Below, piece after piece: positions 43,192 through 51,937 of a stretch of 64,000 bases of DNA. The DNA lies in the NCBI GenBank assembly GCA_021498125.1, contig JAIZWL010000001.1:1230099-1294098 (forward strand), in the 5' to 3' direction. A model generated the notes under the pieces. The model had not been told where the DNA came from and did no database searches. It was given only the letters and a program-made list of their open reading frames with translations. A program made the position numbers and the translations under genes. The stretch comes from Candidatus Thorarchaeota archaeon (lineage in GTDB: Archaea; Asgardarchaeota; Thorarchaeia; Thorarchaeales; Thorarchaeaceae). Numbering within the stretch: position 1 is the stretch's first letter; each line of letters opens with the position of its first letter.

Positions 43192-44454
43192 ATGAGTCGT
43201 AAAGTCTGTATCGCAGGCGGTGCGACCACCCCGTTTGGCTATCCGATGCATTTGACGCCTGAGGCGATGATTGCAAATTGCATCGTCGAGACCCAGCAGG
43301 ACATACCCGATTTTCACCTGCGGGATCTCGATCTCATGATCTACTCACATTTTTCGGTACACTTTGGTAAACAATTGTGCCCCGAGTGGGTTGTTCATGA
43401 CCATCTGGGGCTGGTTGGCGTGCCTCACTTCCGAGTTGAGAATGGTGGTAACACAGGAGGCTCTGCCCTCTATGCAGCATTTCTGGCTGTCAAGTCTGGC
43501 CTATTTGATGTAGTAGGTGTTGCGGGCTGGGAGACTATGGATAATGTGACCCAATCGCAGGGATCGGAGTTTATCGCTCTGGCCTCTGACACGAGATATG
43601 AGGCACTGGCTGGTGGTATCTATCCAATCTACTATGCTGCAATGGCTTACAAGTTCATGAAAGAGCACAATCTCACAGAAGAAGACTTTGCTCTTGCCGC
43701 CATTAAGAACCGAAACTATGCCGCAGACAATCCCAAGTCTCAGTGGTATCGTGGTGAGTACAAGAAGTACAACCGTGATCTCACCATTGATGATGTCATG
43801 CAGAGCAGACTGATCAGTTATCCTCTGAAGCGGTATGACTGCTGTCTGATGAGCCGAGGTGGTTCCTTTGCACTGGTCACCAGTGAGGAGTGGGCTAAGA
43901 AACATGCTGATGGCAAATATGTCCTCATTGATGGTGCTGGTCTCTCCAGTTGTACTATCCGTGCAGGAGATCGGCTTAGCTTCCCCGGTTGGACCGAACG
44001 CTATGGGAAGGGCTATCCTGACATGACTGAGTTTGCAGCATGCAGGCATTCTGGTGAAGTTGCCTATGACATGGCTGGTATTGAGTACAAGAAGGCAGTC
44101 AAAGAGGTTGACGTTGCTGAGATACATGATGCATTTAGTTCGTCTGAGACCCAGATCTACAAGGCACTCCACTGGTGTGATAAGGACAACATTCGCGAGT
44201 TTGTCAGGGAGCGAAGAACCTTCATGGATGGTGATGTTCCCGTTAATCCGGGTGGCGGTCTCATGGGCTTTGGGCATCCTGTTGGTGCGACTGGTATCAT
44301 GTCTGCAATTGAGGTCTACTATCAGCTTACTGACATGATCCCCAAGAAACACAGAAGTTCCAAGACCTACGTGCGTGATGCACAGACTGGTCTCGTGAAC
44401 AGTCATGCTGGAACTGGAACGAGTATTTCAAACTTCATTCTAAGGAGGCCGTAA
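43192..44454 (+). CDS. Thiolase-fold protein lacking the nucleophilic cysteine
   Basis: 420 residues of the SCP2-type thiolase family. The His of AEIHDAFSSSE and the GHPVGATG loop are present, and the C-terminus HAGTGTSISNFIL is family-like. However, the active-site cysteine motif, EAACASG in the window's other thiolase (Cys87 there), reads ENGGNTGG here, so Gly86 replaces Cys. A classic thiolase reaction is unlikely. Thiolase-fold aldolases that pair with DUF35 proteins (steroid Ltp2 type) also lack this Cys and do a retro-aldol step on acyl-CoA. The next gene, three bases on, is a DUF35 protein, so an aldolase role is plausible but unproven. Strong GAGGAGG-type site upstream. Confidence 0.85.
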   Translation: MSRKVCIAGGATTPFGYPMHLTPEAMIANCIVETQQDIPDFHLRDLDLMIYSHFSVHFGKQLCPEWVVHDHLGLVGVPHFRVENGGNTGGSALYAAFLAVKSGLFDVVGVAGWETMDNVTQSQGSEFIALASDTRYEALAGGIYPIYYAAMAYKFMKEHNLTEEDFALAAIKNRNYAADNPKSQWYRGEYKKYNRDLTIDDVMQSRLISYPLKRYDCCLMSRGGSFALVTSEEWAKKHADGKYVLIDGAGLSSCTIRAGDRLSFPGWTERYGKGYPDMTEFAACRHSGEVAYDMAGIEYKKAVKEVDVAEIHDAFSSSETQIYKALHWCDKDNIREFVRERRTFMDGDVPVNPGGGLMGFGHPVGATGIMSAIEVYYQLTDMIPKKHRSSKTYVRDAQTGLVNSHAGTGTSISNFILRRP

Positions 44455-44456
44455 AG

Positions 44457-45116
44457 ATGGTGGACGATAAACGAATGCACAAGATTCCGGATGAGGTCGA
44501 GTATACCGACAAGCATTCTGACGACTTTCGTGGCGATGTCCGAGAGCACGGCTTCCAGTTTGTCGGATACGATTGGGCTCCCGAGGAGGAACAGTTCAAG
44601 ATCTATCTTCACTACGACCAGTTGTACTATTGGAAGCTCGCTGAGCTCTCAAAGATGGGAAAGGGCTTTCTCGATGGAGAGCTGTGGGGAACTAAATGTC
44701 CTAAGTGTGGCGACAAGTTCTTCCCACCACGAGTCAACTGTTGGAACCTAGACTGCAATCTGGAGAAGACCGAATGGATTAAACTCAAACCTGAAGGTCA
44801 TGTTCATACCTTCACGATCGCAGGATGGAGTGGCAAGTCCTCGCTCAAGCGATTGCCCTTTGTCTTGGCATATGTTGTCATTGACGGCTGTCAGACCGCT
44901 GTCGCTAATGAACTACGAGGAATTGATCCGTGGGATGCCGAGTTCGGAATGCCCGTCAAGGTCGTCTGGGCGGATCCAAAAGACCGGCGAGGTACCATTA
45001 CTGACTTCTGGTTCGAACCCGCTGATGGTTGGAAACCGTCACCAATGAATCCCGAAAAGGAACGGATCAAAGAACTCTGTCAGCCAGTCTACGAATGGGT
45101 CAAGACCCTCAAGTAA
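44457..45116 (+). CDS. Large DUF35 partner protein of the thiolase-fold enzyme
   Basis: 219 residues. An N-terminal extension of about 75 residues (KIPDEVEYTDKHSDDFRGDV) precedes a helix (YYWKLAELSKMGKGFLDGEL), a zinc ribbon (CPKCGDKFFPP ... CWNLDC) and an OB-fold (GHVHTFTIAGWSGKSS, VVIDGCQTAVANEL). It is much longer than the 116- and 129-residue DUF35 proteins in this window. It lies two bases after the cysteine-less thiolase-fold gene and almost surely forms a complex with it, by analogy to known thiolase/DUF35 pairs. Confidence 0.88.
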   Translation: MVDDKRMHKIPDEVEYTDKHSDDFRGDVREHGFQFVGYDWAPEEEQFKIYLHYDQLYYWKLAELSKMGKGFLDGELWGTKCPKCGDKFFPPRVNCWNLDCNLEKTEWIKLKPEGHVHTFTIAGWSGKSSLKRLPFVLAYVVIDGCQTAVANELRGIDPWDAEFGMPVKVVWADPKDRRGTITDFWFEPADGWKPSPMNPEKERIKELCQPVYEWVKTLK

Positions 45117-45125
45117 ACTTTAGAT

Positions 45126-45165
45126 GGAGGCATCACTGCCTCCCCTCTTATTTTTTATTTTACCT
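45126..45165 (+). terminator. Hairpin plus T-tract terminator
   Basis: Stem GGAGGCA (45126-45132) / TGCCTCC (45137-45143), loop TCAC, followed by CCTCTTATTTTTTATTTT. It ends the thiolase-fold/DUF35 operon. It is one of several purine-stem hairpins followed by CCTCT and T runs in the window. Confidence 0.75.
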
Positions 45166-45378
45166 CTTTCTTGCGCCTTATTCTCAGTCAGTCCGTGCTC
45201 GCTTGTGTGAAATTTCTTGTAAAGATTTGTTATCCCCCTACTCTGTTTTTCCTGTATCCTGACTTTGTGTACTCGTGGTAGTCACCTTCGCTAATTATTC
45301 ACCGATTGGCAGAGGAACTGTAACTGATTTACTCATAAGTGAATGTTGACATAGGTAAATACGTTGTAGTCTTCCCTT

Positions 45379-46467
45379 CTAAAGTGCAACAAACTCTCTA
45401 TCACTGCGCCACATTTTTCTCTCCTCATCAAATGCTTTGTACCATGGCGCATAGACTTGGCTCATGTGATAGTCTATGAGTGTGACGTCAAAGGTCTCTA
45501 TTTGTTCACGAAGCAAGTTCAATAGTGCAGAGAGATGGCTTTGTGGAAGCCTCAAGTACCAAAAGAGGAACCCACCAGAGGTCTTGAAACTTGAGCTGAA
45601 TGGGATGGGTTGGCTCTTTAAGCGCCTTGCGATTCTACTTGTTTTTCTGCTATTGCATTCGGAAGTAATGATCACATTACTGTACAGGTCAAAGGCATCA
45701 GGATCGAGAAACACTTGATACTCTGTAATGAAATGCTCATGGAGAACCTTGAGTCTTCTGGAGAAGTCCTGAGACGTGATGTGGACACCCTCCTCTTGGA
45801 GCGCTCGGATAATCTGTGCTTGCTTCCTCTTTACTCCTCGCGCTAATTGTGCAAGGATTCTGATATCTCTACGTGTTAGGAGATCCAATCGCGTCTTCAT
45901 ACGTGTTTGTCGAGTCTTTCTTCCAGATGGCTTTGTGTTAAACCATGTCAACCAGTCAAAATCCCACGTAAAAGAATTAGGGTCCCATTTAGAAAGACTG
46001 GCATGAGTCCGTATTAGTTGAGATCTACTAGTCGGTAAAATTTCATAAGATGTGCCCTGTGTGTTATCGGTTTTTTTGTTCAAGCATTCTCTTAGTAGAT
46101 CTTGTGTTCCTATTGGTATTCTGAACTGAATGAAGATTCCTCTATGTTTCCCGTAACATCGAGCACGATACTTAGTATAAGGGTGTTTTTCACATAGGTG
46201 TTCAAACACTTTGAGCTGTCTAAGAGTTGGTGCTTCAATAAATACGTCAACAGTTTCAAGACCGAGCGAAGGTTCGTTCAAGACTGGTACGACTCGAAAG
46301 TACTTTTTTCCACCTTCGGCTGTTTCTCCCATCAACCATTTTAAGGTGGACGAGACTCGTCCTCGTGGGATTCCTGTGATCTCAGAAATCTCTTTTGCTG
46401 ATGCCAAGGGCCTTTCCTGAATTGCTAACAATATCGACAGGTGACCCGCACTGAGTTTCCCTCTCAT
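45379..46467 (-). CDS. Two-winged-helix transcription regulator, Lrp-like tandem layout
   Basis: 362 residues. An N-terminal winged helix (GHLSILLAIQERPLASAKEI, EITGIPRGRVSSTLKWLM) is followed by an alpha/beta domain (LETVDVFIEAPTLRQLKVFE), a basic linker (KPSGRKTRQTRMKTR), a second winged helix (RRDIRILAQLARGVKRKQAQ, GVHITSQDFSRRLKVLHEHF) and a second alpha/beta domain (HLSALLNLLREQIETFDVTL). This duplicated layout resembles fused Lrp-like regulators. Targets are unknown; the nearby secreted protein and protease genes are candidates by position only. Confidence 0.65.
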   Translation of the reverse strand: MRGKLSAGHLSILLAIQERPLASAKEISEITGIPRGRVSSTLKWLMGETAEGGKKYFRVVPVLNEPSLGLETVDVFIEAPTLRQLKVFEHLCEKHPYTKYRARCYGKHRGIFIQFRIPIGTQDLLRECLNKKTDNTQGTSYEILPTSRSQLIRTHASLSKWDPNSFTWDFDWLTWFNTKPSGRKTRQTRMKTRLDLLTRRDIRILAQLARGVKRKQAQIIRALQEEGVHITSQDFSRRLKVLHEHFITEYQVFLDPDAFDLYSNVIITSECNSRKTSRIARRLKSQPIPFSSSFKTSGGFLFWYLRLPQSHLSALLNLLREQIETFDVTLIDYHMSQVYAPWYKAFDEERKMWRSDREFVAL

Positions 46468-46495
46468 ATCTTACTGCACACCTACCTTCTGCGGT

Positions 46496-46963
46496 TCACC
46501 ATATCGTGATTGATACGTGGGGATCTCCGGGGCCAGTACCTGTTGGTGGATCGAATCGATAGGCACTGTGGCAGTATCCGTTTTGTGATAGACCGACTAC
46601 AAAGACATGCGCATCAACATCGTACCAACCAGGTTCATTGGCCGTGTCAAACCACAATGATGTCACATGCAATGTTGTAAATTTCCCCACTATCTTTACC
46701 TTTGCTACGTACGTGGTAGATGATGGCAAGGTTAGAACAAGGTAGAGTTCGGTCTTTTTCGGAGGAGTTCCCTGAACATCTGCTGTTAATGTCACATTGA
46801 TTTGAATGTCATCAACATATGTATCCCCATCCAAATCTACGTAGTCTGCATAATCCACAGAAACAATCACAGCAGGGTGAGCCGCGGATGCGGGCTGTAC
46901 GCTACCTAGTGGTATAAGCAGTAAGAGAAGTCCTATGGATAGAGCGATGGGCCTCACTTTTGG
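46496..46963 (-). CDS. Small secreted beta-rich protein
   Basis: 155 residues from ATG 46963. A clear signal peptide (PIALSIGLLLLLIPLGSVQP, ASA-type end) is followed by VIVSVDYADYVDLDGDTYVDD, an acidic strand-loop that may bind calcium (DLDGDTYVDD is EF-like), then alternating strands. I chose ATG 46963 because the signal peptide starts there and the minus-strand TATA-like GTATTTAAG lies about 30 bases upstream. It is divergent from the caspase-like protease, 108 bases apart, and may be its partner, substrate or inhibitor; only gene position supports that. Confidence 0.65.
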   Translation of the reverse strand, partial: PKVRPIALSIGLLLLLIPLGSVQPASAAHPAVIVSVDYADYVDLDGDTYVDDIQINVTLTADVQGTPPKKTELYLVLTLPSSTTYVAKVKIVGKFTTLHVTSLWFDTANEPGWYDVDAHVFVVGLSQNGYCHSAYRFDPPTGTGPGDPHVSITIW

Positions 46964-46988
46964 CATGGCATGGGAGAATGGGCGCCGG

Positions 46989-47046
46989 CTTAAATACATT
47001 TACTCACACTCTCCCTGTGGGAAACTGTCACTATACTTATATATTG
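46989..47046. promoter_or_regulatory. Divergent promoter of the secreted protein and caspase-like genes
   Basis: Plus strand CTTATATATTG (47036-47046) is a TATA box about 26-30 bases before a start near 47070. On the minus strand GTATTTAAG (about 46989-47000) does the same for 46963. Both genes are thus likely nearly leaderless. Confidence 0.5.
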
Positions 47047-47071
47047 CCATTACATTTTCCCATTACCCTCG

Positions 47072-48187
47072 ATGGTGATAATCTTGAGGACGAGAGGTAT
47101 AGCTATTGTGTTTGGGTTGATCATGCTTTTCATGATCACTCTTGTGCCCACAAGCAGCTCGGTTGATGTCATGCCTAATATGGCCAATCGAGTGAAGCCA
47201 ATGGGACGTCCTGCCACTGTGACCTGTACTATTGTGGATCCTATTGATGGAGCCACACTAGCCCAAGGTACACACCGAATACTTGTATCTGCAGATAGTG
47301 CAGATGGTATCTCTAAAGTTGAAGTGTCTGTTGCAGGTGCAACTCATGACATTACTACCAACTTTGATGGCTCCTACTACTTCTATGACTGGACTGTAAA
47401 TACTGATGGTCAGTATACTATTGATGCAACGGCCACCAGCACCCGCAAACGGAAAGCTTCATATTCGATCACTGTTCAAGTGGGTTCCAATCCGCCTCCA
47501 TCGGCGGCTAAATGGGCCGTTATCATTGGTATTGCTGACTATCAGGGTCATGATAATGATCTTTGGAATCCCGATGAGGATGCTAAAGAGATGAAAGAAA
47601 TCCTAGCTGAGAATAACTATCCTGATGCGAATATCAAACTCCTACTTAACAGGAAGGCAACCGCACAGGCCATTCTTGATGCAATTGATTGGCTCATTGC
47701 CAACGAAGGACCCAATGACGAGGTCGTGTTTTTCTATTCAGGTCATGGATTCCGTGCGCCCGATGCTGATGGATGGGACTCCGATCTTGAAGCTGACGGT
47801 AATGATGAAGGGATTGTGAGTTATGATCTCTATGGTCTCCCTGATGGAATGTTGGCCGCACGATTTGCGAACTTGGAATCGACCCATGTGGCAATGATTT
47901 TTGCTTCTTGTCACTCGGGCGGAATGTTCGATGACAATAATGATGTGGGTCTCACCGGAACTGGCCGAGTTCTTGTATCGGCTTGTAAGGCGGATCAATA
48001 TGGTTGGGACTACCTGACTTTGAAGAATACATTGTTCTTCTACTACTGGGGTGATGAAGGACTGTTGCAAGACAATGCCAACTCCGTCGAGTCTGCATAC
48101 ACCTACGCCTATCCAAAGGTCGTGGCAGAACAGCCCGATTCACAACCACAGATCTGGGATCATTATACTGGCGAGTTCTACTTGTAG
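47072..48187 (+). CDS. Secreted caspase-fold protease (C14/metacaspase-like) with Ig-like domain
   Basis: 371 residues. The signal peptide or N-terminal anchor (IAIVFGLIMLFMITLVPTSS) is followed by an Ig-like domain (about 48-137, VDPIDGATLAQGTHRILVSA) and a caspase-haemoglobinase domain from AKWAVIIGIADYQGHDNDLW. The His-Cys dyad is His225 (FYSGHGFRAP) and Cys280 (FASCHSGGM). An acidic loop DGWDSDLEADGNDEGIVSYD could hold calcium. The usual C14 features (EHD-x loop, GHG, DxCHSG) are all seen. The protein acts outside the cell, most likely cleaving after Arg/Lys or Asp; specificity is not visible. Homologues belong to metacaspases and their prokaryotic relatives. It is divergent from a small secreted protein. 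Confidence 0.88.
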   Translation: MVIILRTRGIAIVFGLIMLFMITLVPTSSSVDVMPNMANRVKPMGRPATVTCTIVDPIDGATLAQGTHRILVSADSADGISKVEVSVAGATHDITTNFDGSYYFYDWTVNTDGQYTIDATATSTRKRKASYSITVQVGSNPPPSAAKWAVIIGIADYQGHDNDLWNPDEDAKEMKEILAENNYPDANIKLLLNRKATAQAILDAIDWLIANEGPNDEVVFFYSGHGFRAPDADGWDSDLEADGNDEGIVSYDLYGLPDGMLAARFANLESTHVAMIFASCHSGGMFDDNNDVGLTGTGRVLVSACKADQYGWDYLTLKNTLFFYYWGDEGLLQDNANSVESAYTYAYPKVVAEQPDSQPQIWDHYTGEFYL

Positions 48188-48198
48188 GCACTAATCTT

Positions 48199-48232
48199 TG
48201 GAGGGCGTTGTCCCTCCATCCTCTTTTTCTGT
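48199..48232 (+). terminator. Hairpin plus T-tract terminator
   Basis: Stem TGGAGGG (48199-48205) / CCCTCCA (48212-48218), followed by TCCTCTTTTTCTG. It lies after the caspase-like gene stop. Confidence 0.7.
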
Positions 48233-48350
48233 TGTTTACTAATTTATTGCGTGTTCACTTGAAAACAGCATATCAGTTAATTCGCAGGTATGTGTCTGTC
48301 GCAAAAGCCATTATGTTATAGTGCTACTGAATTACAGGCGTGAAACTCCC

Positions 48351-50018
48351 ATGCGAATTGCACTAGGACAGATCAACCCTACCGTTGGTGACATCCATGG
48401 CAACGTGGAGAAGATTGTTCATTACATTCAGTTAGCTCGTGAGAAAAATGCTGACATTGTTGCGGTTCCTGAGCTTGCTGTGACTGGATATCCCCCACAA
48501 GACTTGTTGTACGAGAGACCGTTCGTTCGTGCAAACAAGAGTGCGTTGCAGGGCATTGCGTCTCATACCAAGGGTATTGTTGCCATTGTAGGTTTTGTGG
48601 ATTACGATGAGGACTTGTCATTGTATAATGCAGCGGCGGTCTTTGAAGATGGAGTTCTCAAGACGATCGTTCACAAGACCCTTCTTCCAACCTATGATGT
48701 CTTTGATGAGGCACGATATTTCAGGCCATCGGCAGCAGAGAGGATTGCACCGGTACGAGTGCAGATCGGAGGGCGAGAGGTTGCATTGGGAATTGAGATA
48801 TGCGAGGATCTCTGGGATGCATCGTATGACACAAAAGTGACAGACATACTCTGCAAACGTGGAGCCGAACTTATCATCAACATATCTTCATCTCCCTTTT
48901 ATGTCGGAAAACGATTAGAACGTGAGCGACTGGTGACCACCAAGGCACGAACAAATAAGGTCCCTGTATTCTTGGTAAATCTGGTAGGGGGCCAAGACGA
49001 GCTTGTCTTTGATGGGCAGAGCATTGGCGCCGATTCACGAGGCGACCTCATATTACTTGGACCACAGTTTGAAGAGGGGCTTCTTACAATTGATCTCACA
49101 TCTAAGGGTCTTGGCACGGCAATCACGCCACCAGAGTATGATCCTATTGCGGAGATGTTCGCTGCCCTTGTACTAGGAGTACGCGACTATTTCAGAAAGA
49201 CCGGTTTTGAGAGGGCGGTTCTTGGTCTGAGTGGGGGGATTGATTCCTCTGTCACCGCGGTCATCGCCGCAGAGGCTCTTGGCCCTGAGAATGTGATCGG
49301 GGTCTCCATGCCCTCAAAGTTCTCGAGTGACCATAGCAAGTCAGATGCTGAGCAGCTCGCGGAAAACCTCGGAATCAAGTTCATCATGTTTCCCATCCAA
49401 GAGATTGTCGATCAATACCATCAGGTCCTGAAGGGTCCTCTGGAGGAGATTCGCCAGGCCTATGGTGTAGACTCGTCTAGGGACGATTCTGTGGCCGATG
49501 AAAACATCCAACCACGTGTAAGAGGTAATTGTCTCATGGACATATCGAATCGTTTTCGAGACCTGCGTATTCTTGTGTTGAACACAGGTAACAAGACAGA
49601 ACTAGCTCTGGGCTATTGTACTCTCTATGGGGACATGAGCGGTGGTGTTGGTGTTATAGGTGACGTGAGTAAACTAGAGGTCTACAAACTTGCCGAATAT
49701 TATAATGCCCGTGCAGGCCGGGATGTGATTCCGCGAAGTTGCATCACTAAACGGCCCTCCGCTGAGTTGAAGGAGGAACAGTTCGACCCCTTCGATTTCG
49801 ATATAGTCAGTCCGCTTGTGGATGAGATTGTAGAAGAGCGTCTTGGTCGTGAAGAGCTGATTGCCAAGGGTTATCCTGTGGATGTTGTTGACGATGTATA
49901 TTCTCGTATCCGGCGTGCCGAATACAAACGCTGGCAAGCTCCCCCCTGTATCAAGATCACACGTAAGGCATTTGGTATCGGGTGGAAGATGCCTATCGTG
50001 AATAGATATCGAGGATAA
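48351..50018 (+). CDS. nadE: Glutamine-dependent NAD(+) synthetase
   Basis: About 555 residues: an N-terminal nitrilase-type glutaminase (about 1-255) and a C-terminal NAD synthetase domain. The Glu-Lys-Cys triad is visible as Glu in VPELAVTGYPPQ, Lys in HKTLLPTYDVFDEA and Cys in IEICEDLWD. The synthetase P-loop is GLSGGIDSSVTAVIAAEALG. It makes NAD+ from deamido-NAD+, ATP and glutamine-derived ammonia. ATG 48351 is used since MRIALGQINPTVGDI is the family's N-terminus; a GTG 30 bases earlier is in frame. A TATA-like element (ATTATGTTATAG) lies about 35 bases upstream. Confidence 0.95.
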   Translation: MRIALGQINPTVGDIHGNVEKIVHYIQLAREKNADIVAVPELAVTGYPPQDLLYERPFVRANKSALQGIASHTKGIVAIVGFVDYDEDLSLYNAAAVFEDGVLKTIVHKTLLPTYDVFDEARYFRPSAAERIAPVRVQIGGREVALGIEICEDLWDASYDTKVTDILCKRGAELIINISSSPFYVGKRLERERLVTTKARTNKVPVFLVNLVGGQDELVFDGQSIGADSRGDLILLGPQFEEGLLTIDLTSKGLGTAITPPEYDPIAEMFAALVLGVRDYFRKTGFERAVLGLSGGIDSSVTAVIAAEALGPENVIGVSMPSKFSSDHSKSDAEQLAENLGIKFIMFPIQEIVDQYHQVLKGPLEEIRQAYGVDSSRDDSVADENIQPRVRGNCLMDISNRFRDLRILVLNTGNKTELALGYCTLYGDMSGGVGVIGDVSKLEVYKLAEYYNARAGRDVIPRSCITKRPSAELKEEQFDPFDFDIVSPLVDEIVEERLGREELIAKGYPVDVVDDVYSRIRRAEYKRWQAPPCIKITRKAFGIGWKMPIVNRYRG

Positions 50019-50105
50019 ACCAATGCTCCTGTCCTAGCTACATTCTTATGGCTATGTTGCAAGTTCACACAATCTGTTTATAGATAGGTTGTAAAGGTGA
50101 AAGAT

Positions 50106-50987
50106 GTGTCTGAGCGATTAGCAAAATTAGATCTTGTATTCATAGTTGATAACACTGGTTCAATGGGACCATATATTCAAGTGACAAAGTCGAAGATACT
50201 GGAGATCATACGGACAATCACAAAGGAAGAGATGTGTCAGCGATTACGTGTTGGTCTTGTCAGCTATCGTGATCATGCTCCTGAGGAGAACACGTTCGTA
50301 ACTCAAACGTTCGAATTGACCGATGATATCTCTGGAATAGAAAAGAGTGTTCTGGCAATGAATGCTTCTGGTGGTGGTGATGGCCCAGAGGCTGTGGCTG
50401 ATGCTCTGTATGCCGCGAACAATATCAATTGGGATCGTGATGCTGCAAAAGTTGCTGTGCTTGTTGCAGATGCTCCCCCACATGGAGTTGAAGAGGGGGA
50501 CAAATGGAAGAAATGTCCCGAAGGGATTCTCTGGGAGGATGAGATCAAAAAGGCCTTTGATGCAGGTATCATTTTTCATACGGTCGGGTGCTATCCTGAG
50601 ATAGAAAATTATGCTGAGGCTGTTAATACCTTCAAGAGAATCGCATCCGAGACTAAGGGCCAATACTTTGCACTGGATCAGGCTCAGGCACTGGTCGAGA
50701 TCATCACAGGTATTGCTGTTGAGGAGATCGACAAACTGGCAATTCAGAAGTCAATTCTGGATGAGATCGGTGTTGATCTCGATAGCGTTGATGAAGCGGC
50801 CCTTGCTCATATCGATGTTAGCACTGTGGTTTCAAGTATGAAGGCAAAGGGTGGAAAACGTCGAGTTGTAGTGGCTGAACGGGCTGCCTCCCCATCTGCT
50901 GTTCAAGAGGTCGAACTGAAGGAAGAAGAGATTTCTGAGGATGATGTCCGTGAGGCTATACGTCAGATCCGCAAGAAGATGAGATAA
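50106..50987 (+). CDS. VWA-domain protein (alpha-kinase-associated VWA-like)
   Basis: About 293 residues. The VWA domain (about 1-205) has the MIDAS metal motif DNTGSMG, the T/G position GGGDGPEA and the Asp of ADAPPHG. It closely follows the pattern of VWA proteins tied to alpha-kinases (LDLVFIVDNTGSMGPYI). The C-terminal part is helical and acidic (AVEEIDKLAIQKSILDEIG, EEEISEDDVREAIRQIRKKM). GTG 50106 follows AGGTGA by five bases; the earlier GTG 50097 overlaps that site. TTTATAGAT at 50078-50086 is 25 bases upstream. No kinase gene lies beside it. Confidence 0.85.
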   Translation: MSERLAKLDLVFIVDNTGSMGPYIQVTKSKILEIIRTITKEEMCQRLRVGLVSYRDHAPEENTFVTQTFELTDDISGIEKSVLAMNASGGGDGPEAVADALYAANNINWDRDAAKVAVLVADAPPHGVEEGDKWKKCPEGILWEDEIKKAFDAGIIFHTVGCYPEIENYAEAVNTFKRIASETKGQYFALDQAQALVEIITGIAVEEIDKLAIQKSILDEIGVDLDSVDEAALAHIDVSTVVSSMKAKGGKRRVVVAERAASPSAVQEVELKEEEISEDDVREAIRQIRKKMR

Positions 50988-51441
50988 CCCCTTAAGCATT
51001 TGCGGTGCTAGATGCATATACATGTAAATGCATTCATATGTAGCATATGGGAGAAGCATTTCTTCATATGCTGCATACCTCTCATGAGAGAGGTGATAAC
51101 AATCTTGGAATCGATATTGACCCTTGTTGCGTTTCTGATAATTATGGTATTTTACCTCCTTGGAGTTATGGTGGCTCTTCCGAATCCGAAATCTGGAGCA
51201 TGATGTGTGCACTTGAGTTGAAGAAATAGTAATGAGGTAAAGTGATCAGCCCTGCAGAACTTGTTTGGTAGGAGGGGGAGTTATGGGGGCATGATGCAAA
51301 AGCAGGTTCCACAGGGGCCTGACCACATATTTACATACCTCATTAGTTCTAAATAAAGCCTCGCATTATGAATAAACTCACGTTGTGGTGGTTGGACCAA
51401 ATTCGGCAAATATCGTTTGAATCTTTGCCATAATGTTCTAA
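50988..51441. other. Intergenic region rich in palindromes
   Basis: Between the VWA gene and the minus-strand zinc protein. It holds AGCATATG (51042-51049) / CATATGCT (51065-51072), and a perfect 12-base palindrome CTCTCATGAGAG (51079-51090). Several CAT/ATG-containing palindromes (ATGCAT, CATATG) are dense here. A short single-helix frame starts inside (51084). The last ~200 bases show no clear signal. Confidence 0.5.
51084..51203 (+). CDS. Putative 39-residue single-pass membrane miniprotein
   Basis: 39 codons: a short basic/hydrophobic start (MREVITILES), one hydrophobic helix (ILTLVAFLIIMVFYLLGVMV) and a polar end (ALPNPKSGA). No good ribosome site; the ATG sits inside the 12-base palindrome. 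Too short for a family assignment. The helix composition is not what random sequence would give, but proof is lacking. Confidence 0.3.
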   Translation: MREVITILESILTLVAFLIIMVFYLLGVMVALPNPKSGA

Positions 51442-51834
51442 TTAATCGGTTGTCTCCTTACGAAGTTGGCGGAGTGGTATCTCTGCGAAGTAGTCATGAC
51501 CGCATGTGCAACTAAGTTTCACAGACCACTTCTTAGGGACCGGGACATTAAACTCCTCAATGTAGTCGGAGATACTATCACGTATACCCTCGATGAGCTT
51601 GACGTAGGCTCCAGAGAGATGATTGATCTCTGTCATGAAGTCAAGATCCGAGAGAAAGAATTTGAAAGTCTGACCGCAGCTTGGGCATGATGTGAGCAAG
51701 ACATGAGTCTTATCCCCACAGTGTTCACATTTTAGTTCCTCTTGGCTCATCACAGGCGCAGGTGGGACATTGAATCTATACTTGTTTTCAGTTCCACAGA
51801 CCGCACAGAAGATACGCAGATCGAACTCCGGCAC
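51442..51834 (-). CDS. Zinc-ribbon (CpXC-like) protein
   Basis: 130 residues with CxxC knuckles: FCAVCGTENKY, KCEHCGDKTH, SCPSCGQTFKF and CTCGHDYF. The N-terminal part looks like the CpXC domain (Cys pairs plus a beta core). The middle helix (HLSGAYVKLIEGIRDSISDY) separates it from the last knuckle. Function unknown; metal binding is likely. It is divergent from a four-helix membrane protein. Confidence 0.75.
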   Translation of the reverse strand: MPEFDLRIFCAVCGTENKYRFNVPPAPVMSQEELKCEHCGDKTHVLLTSCPSCGQTFKFFLSDLDFMTEINHLSGAYVKLIEGIRDSISDYIEEFNVPVPKKWSVKLSCTCGHDYFAEIPLRQLRKETTD

Positions 51835-51937
51835 TGTATCTACCTCTTGTGATGGTCTCGCAGAGCTTTAGATAAATCATATGCCTCTGTCGCCCTTAGT
51901 AGAAACTCTTATTCCCCTTGATACCTGTGGTCTTACT

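Noticed and set aside
43501-44406. Minus-strand open frame of 301 codons
   Set aside because: It lies wholly inside the thiolase-fold gene, which has clear family motifs; the antisense product shows none.
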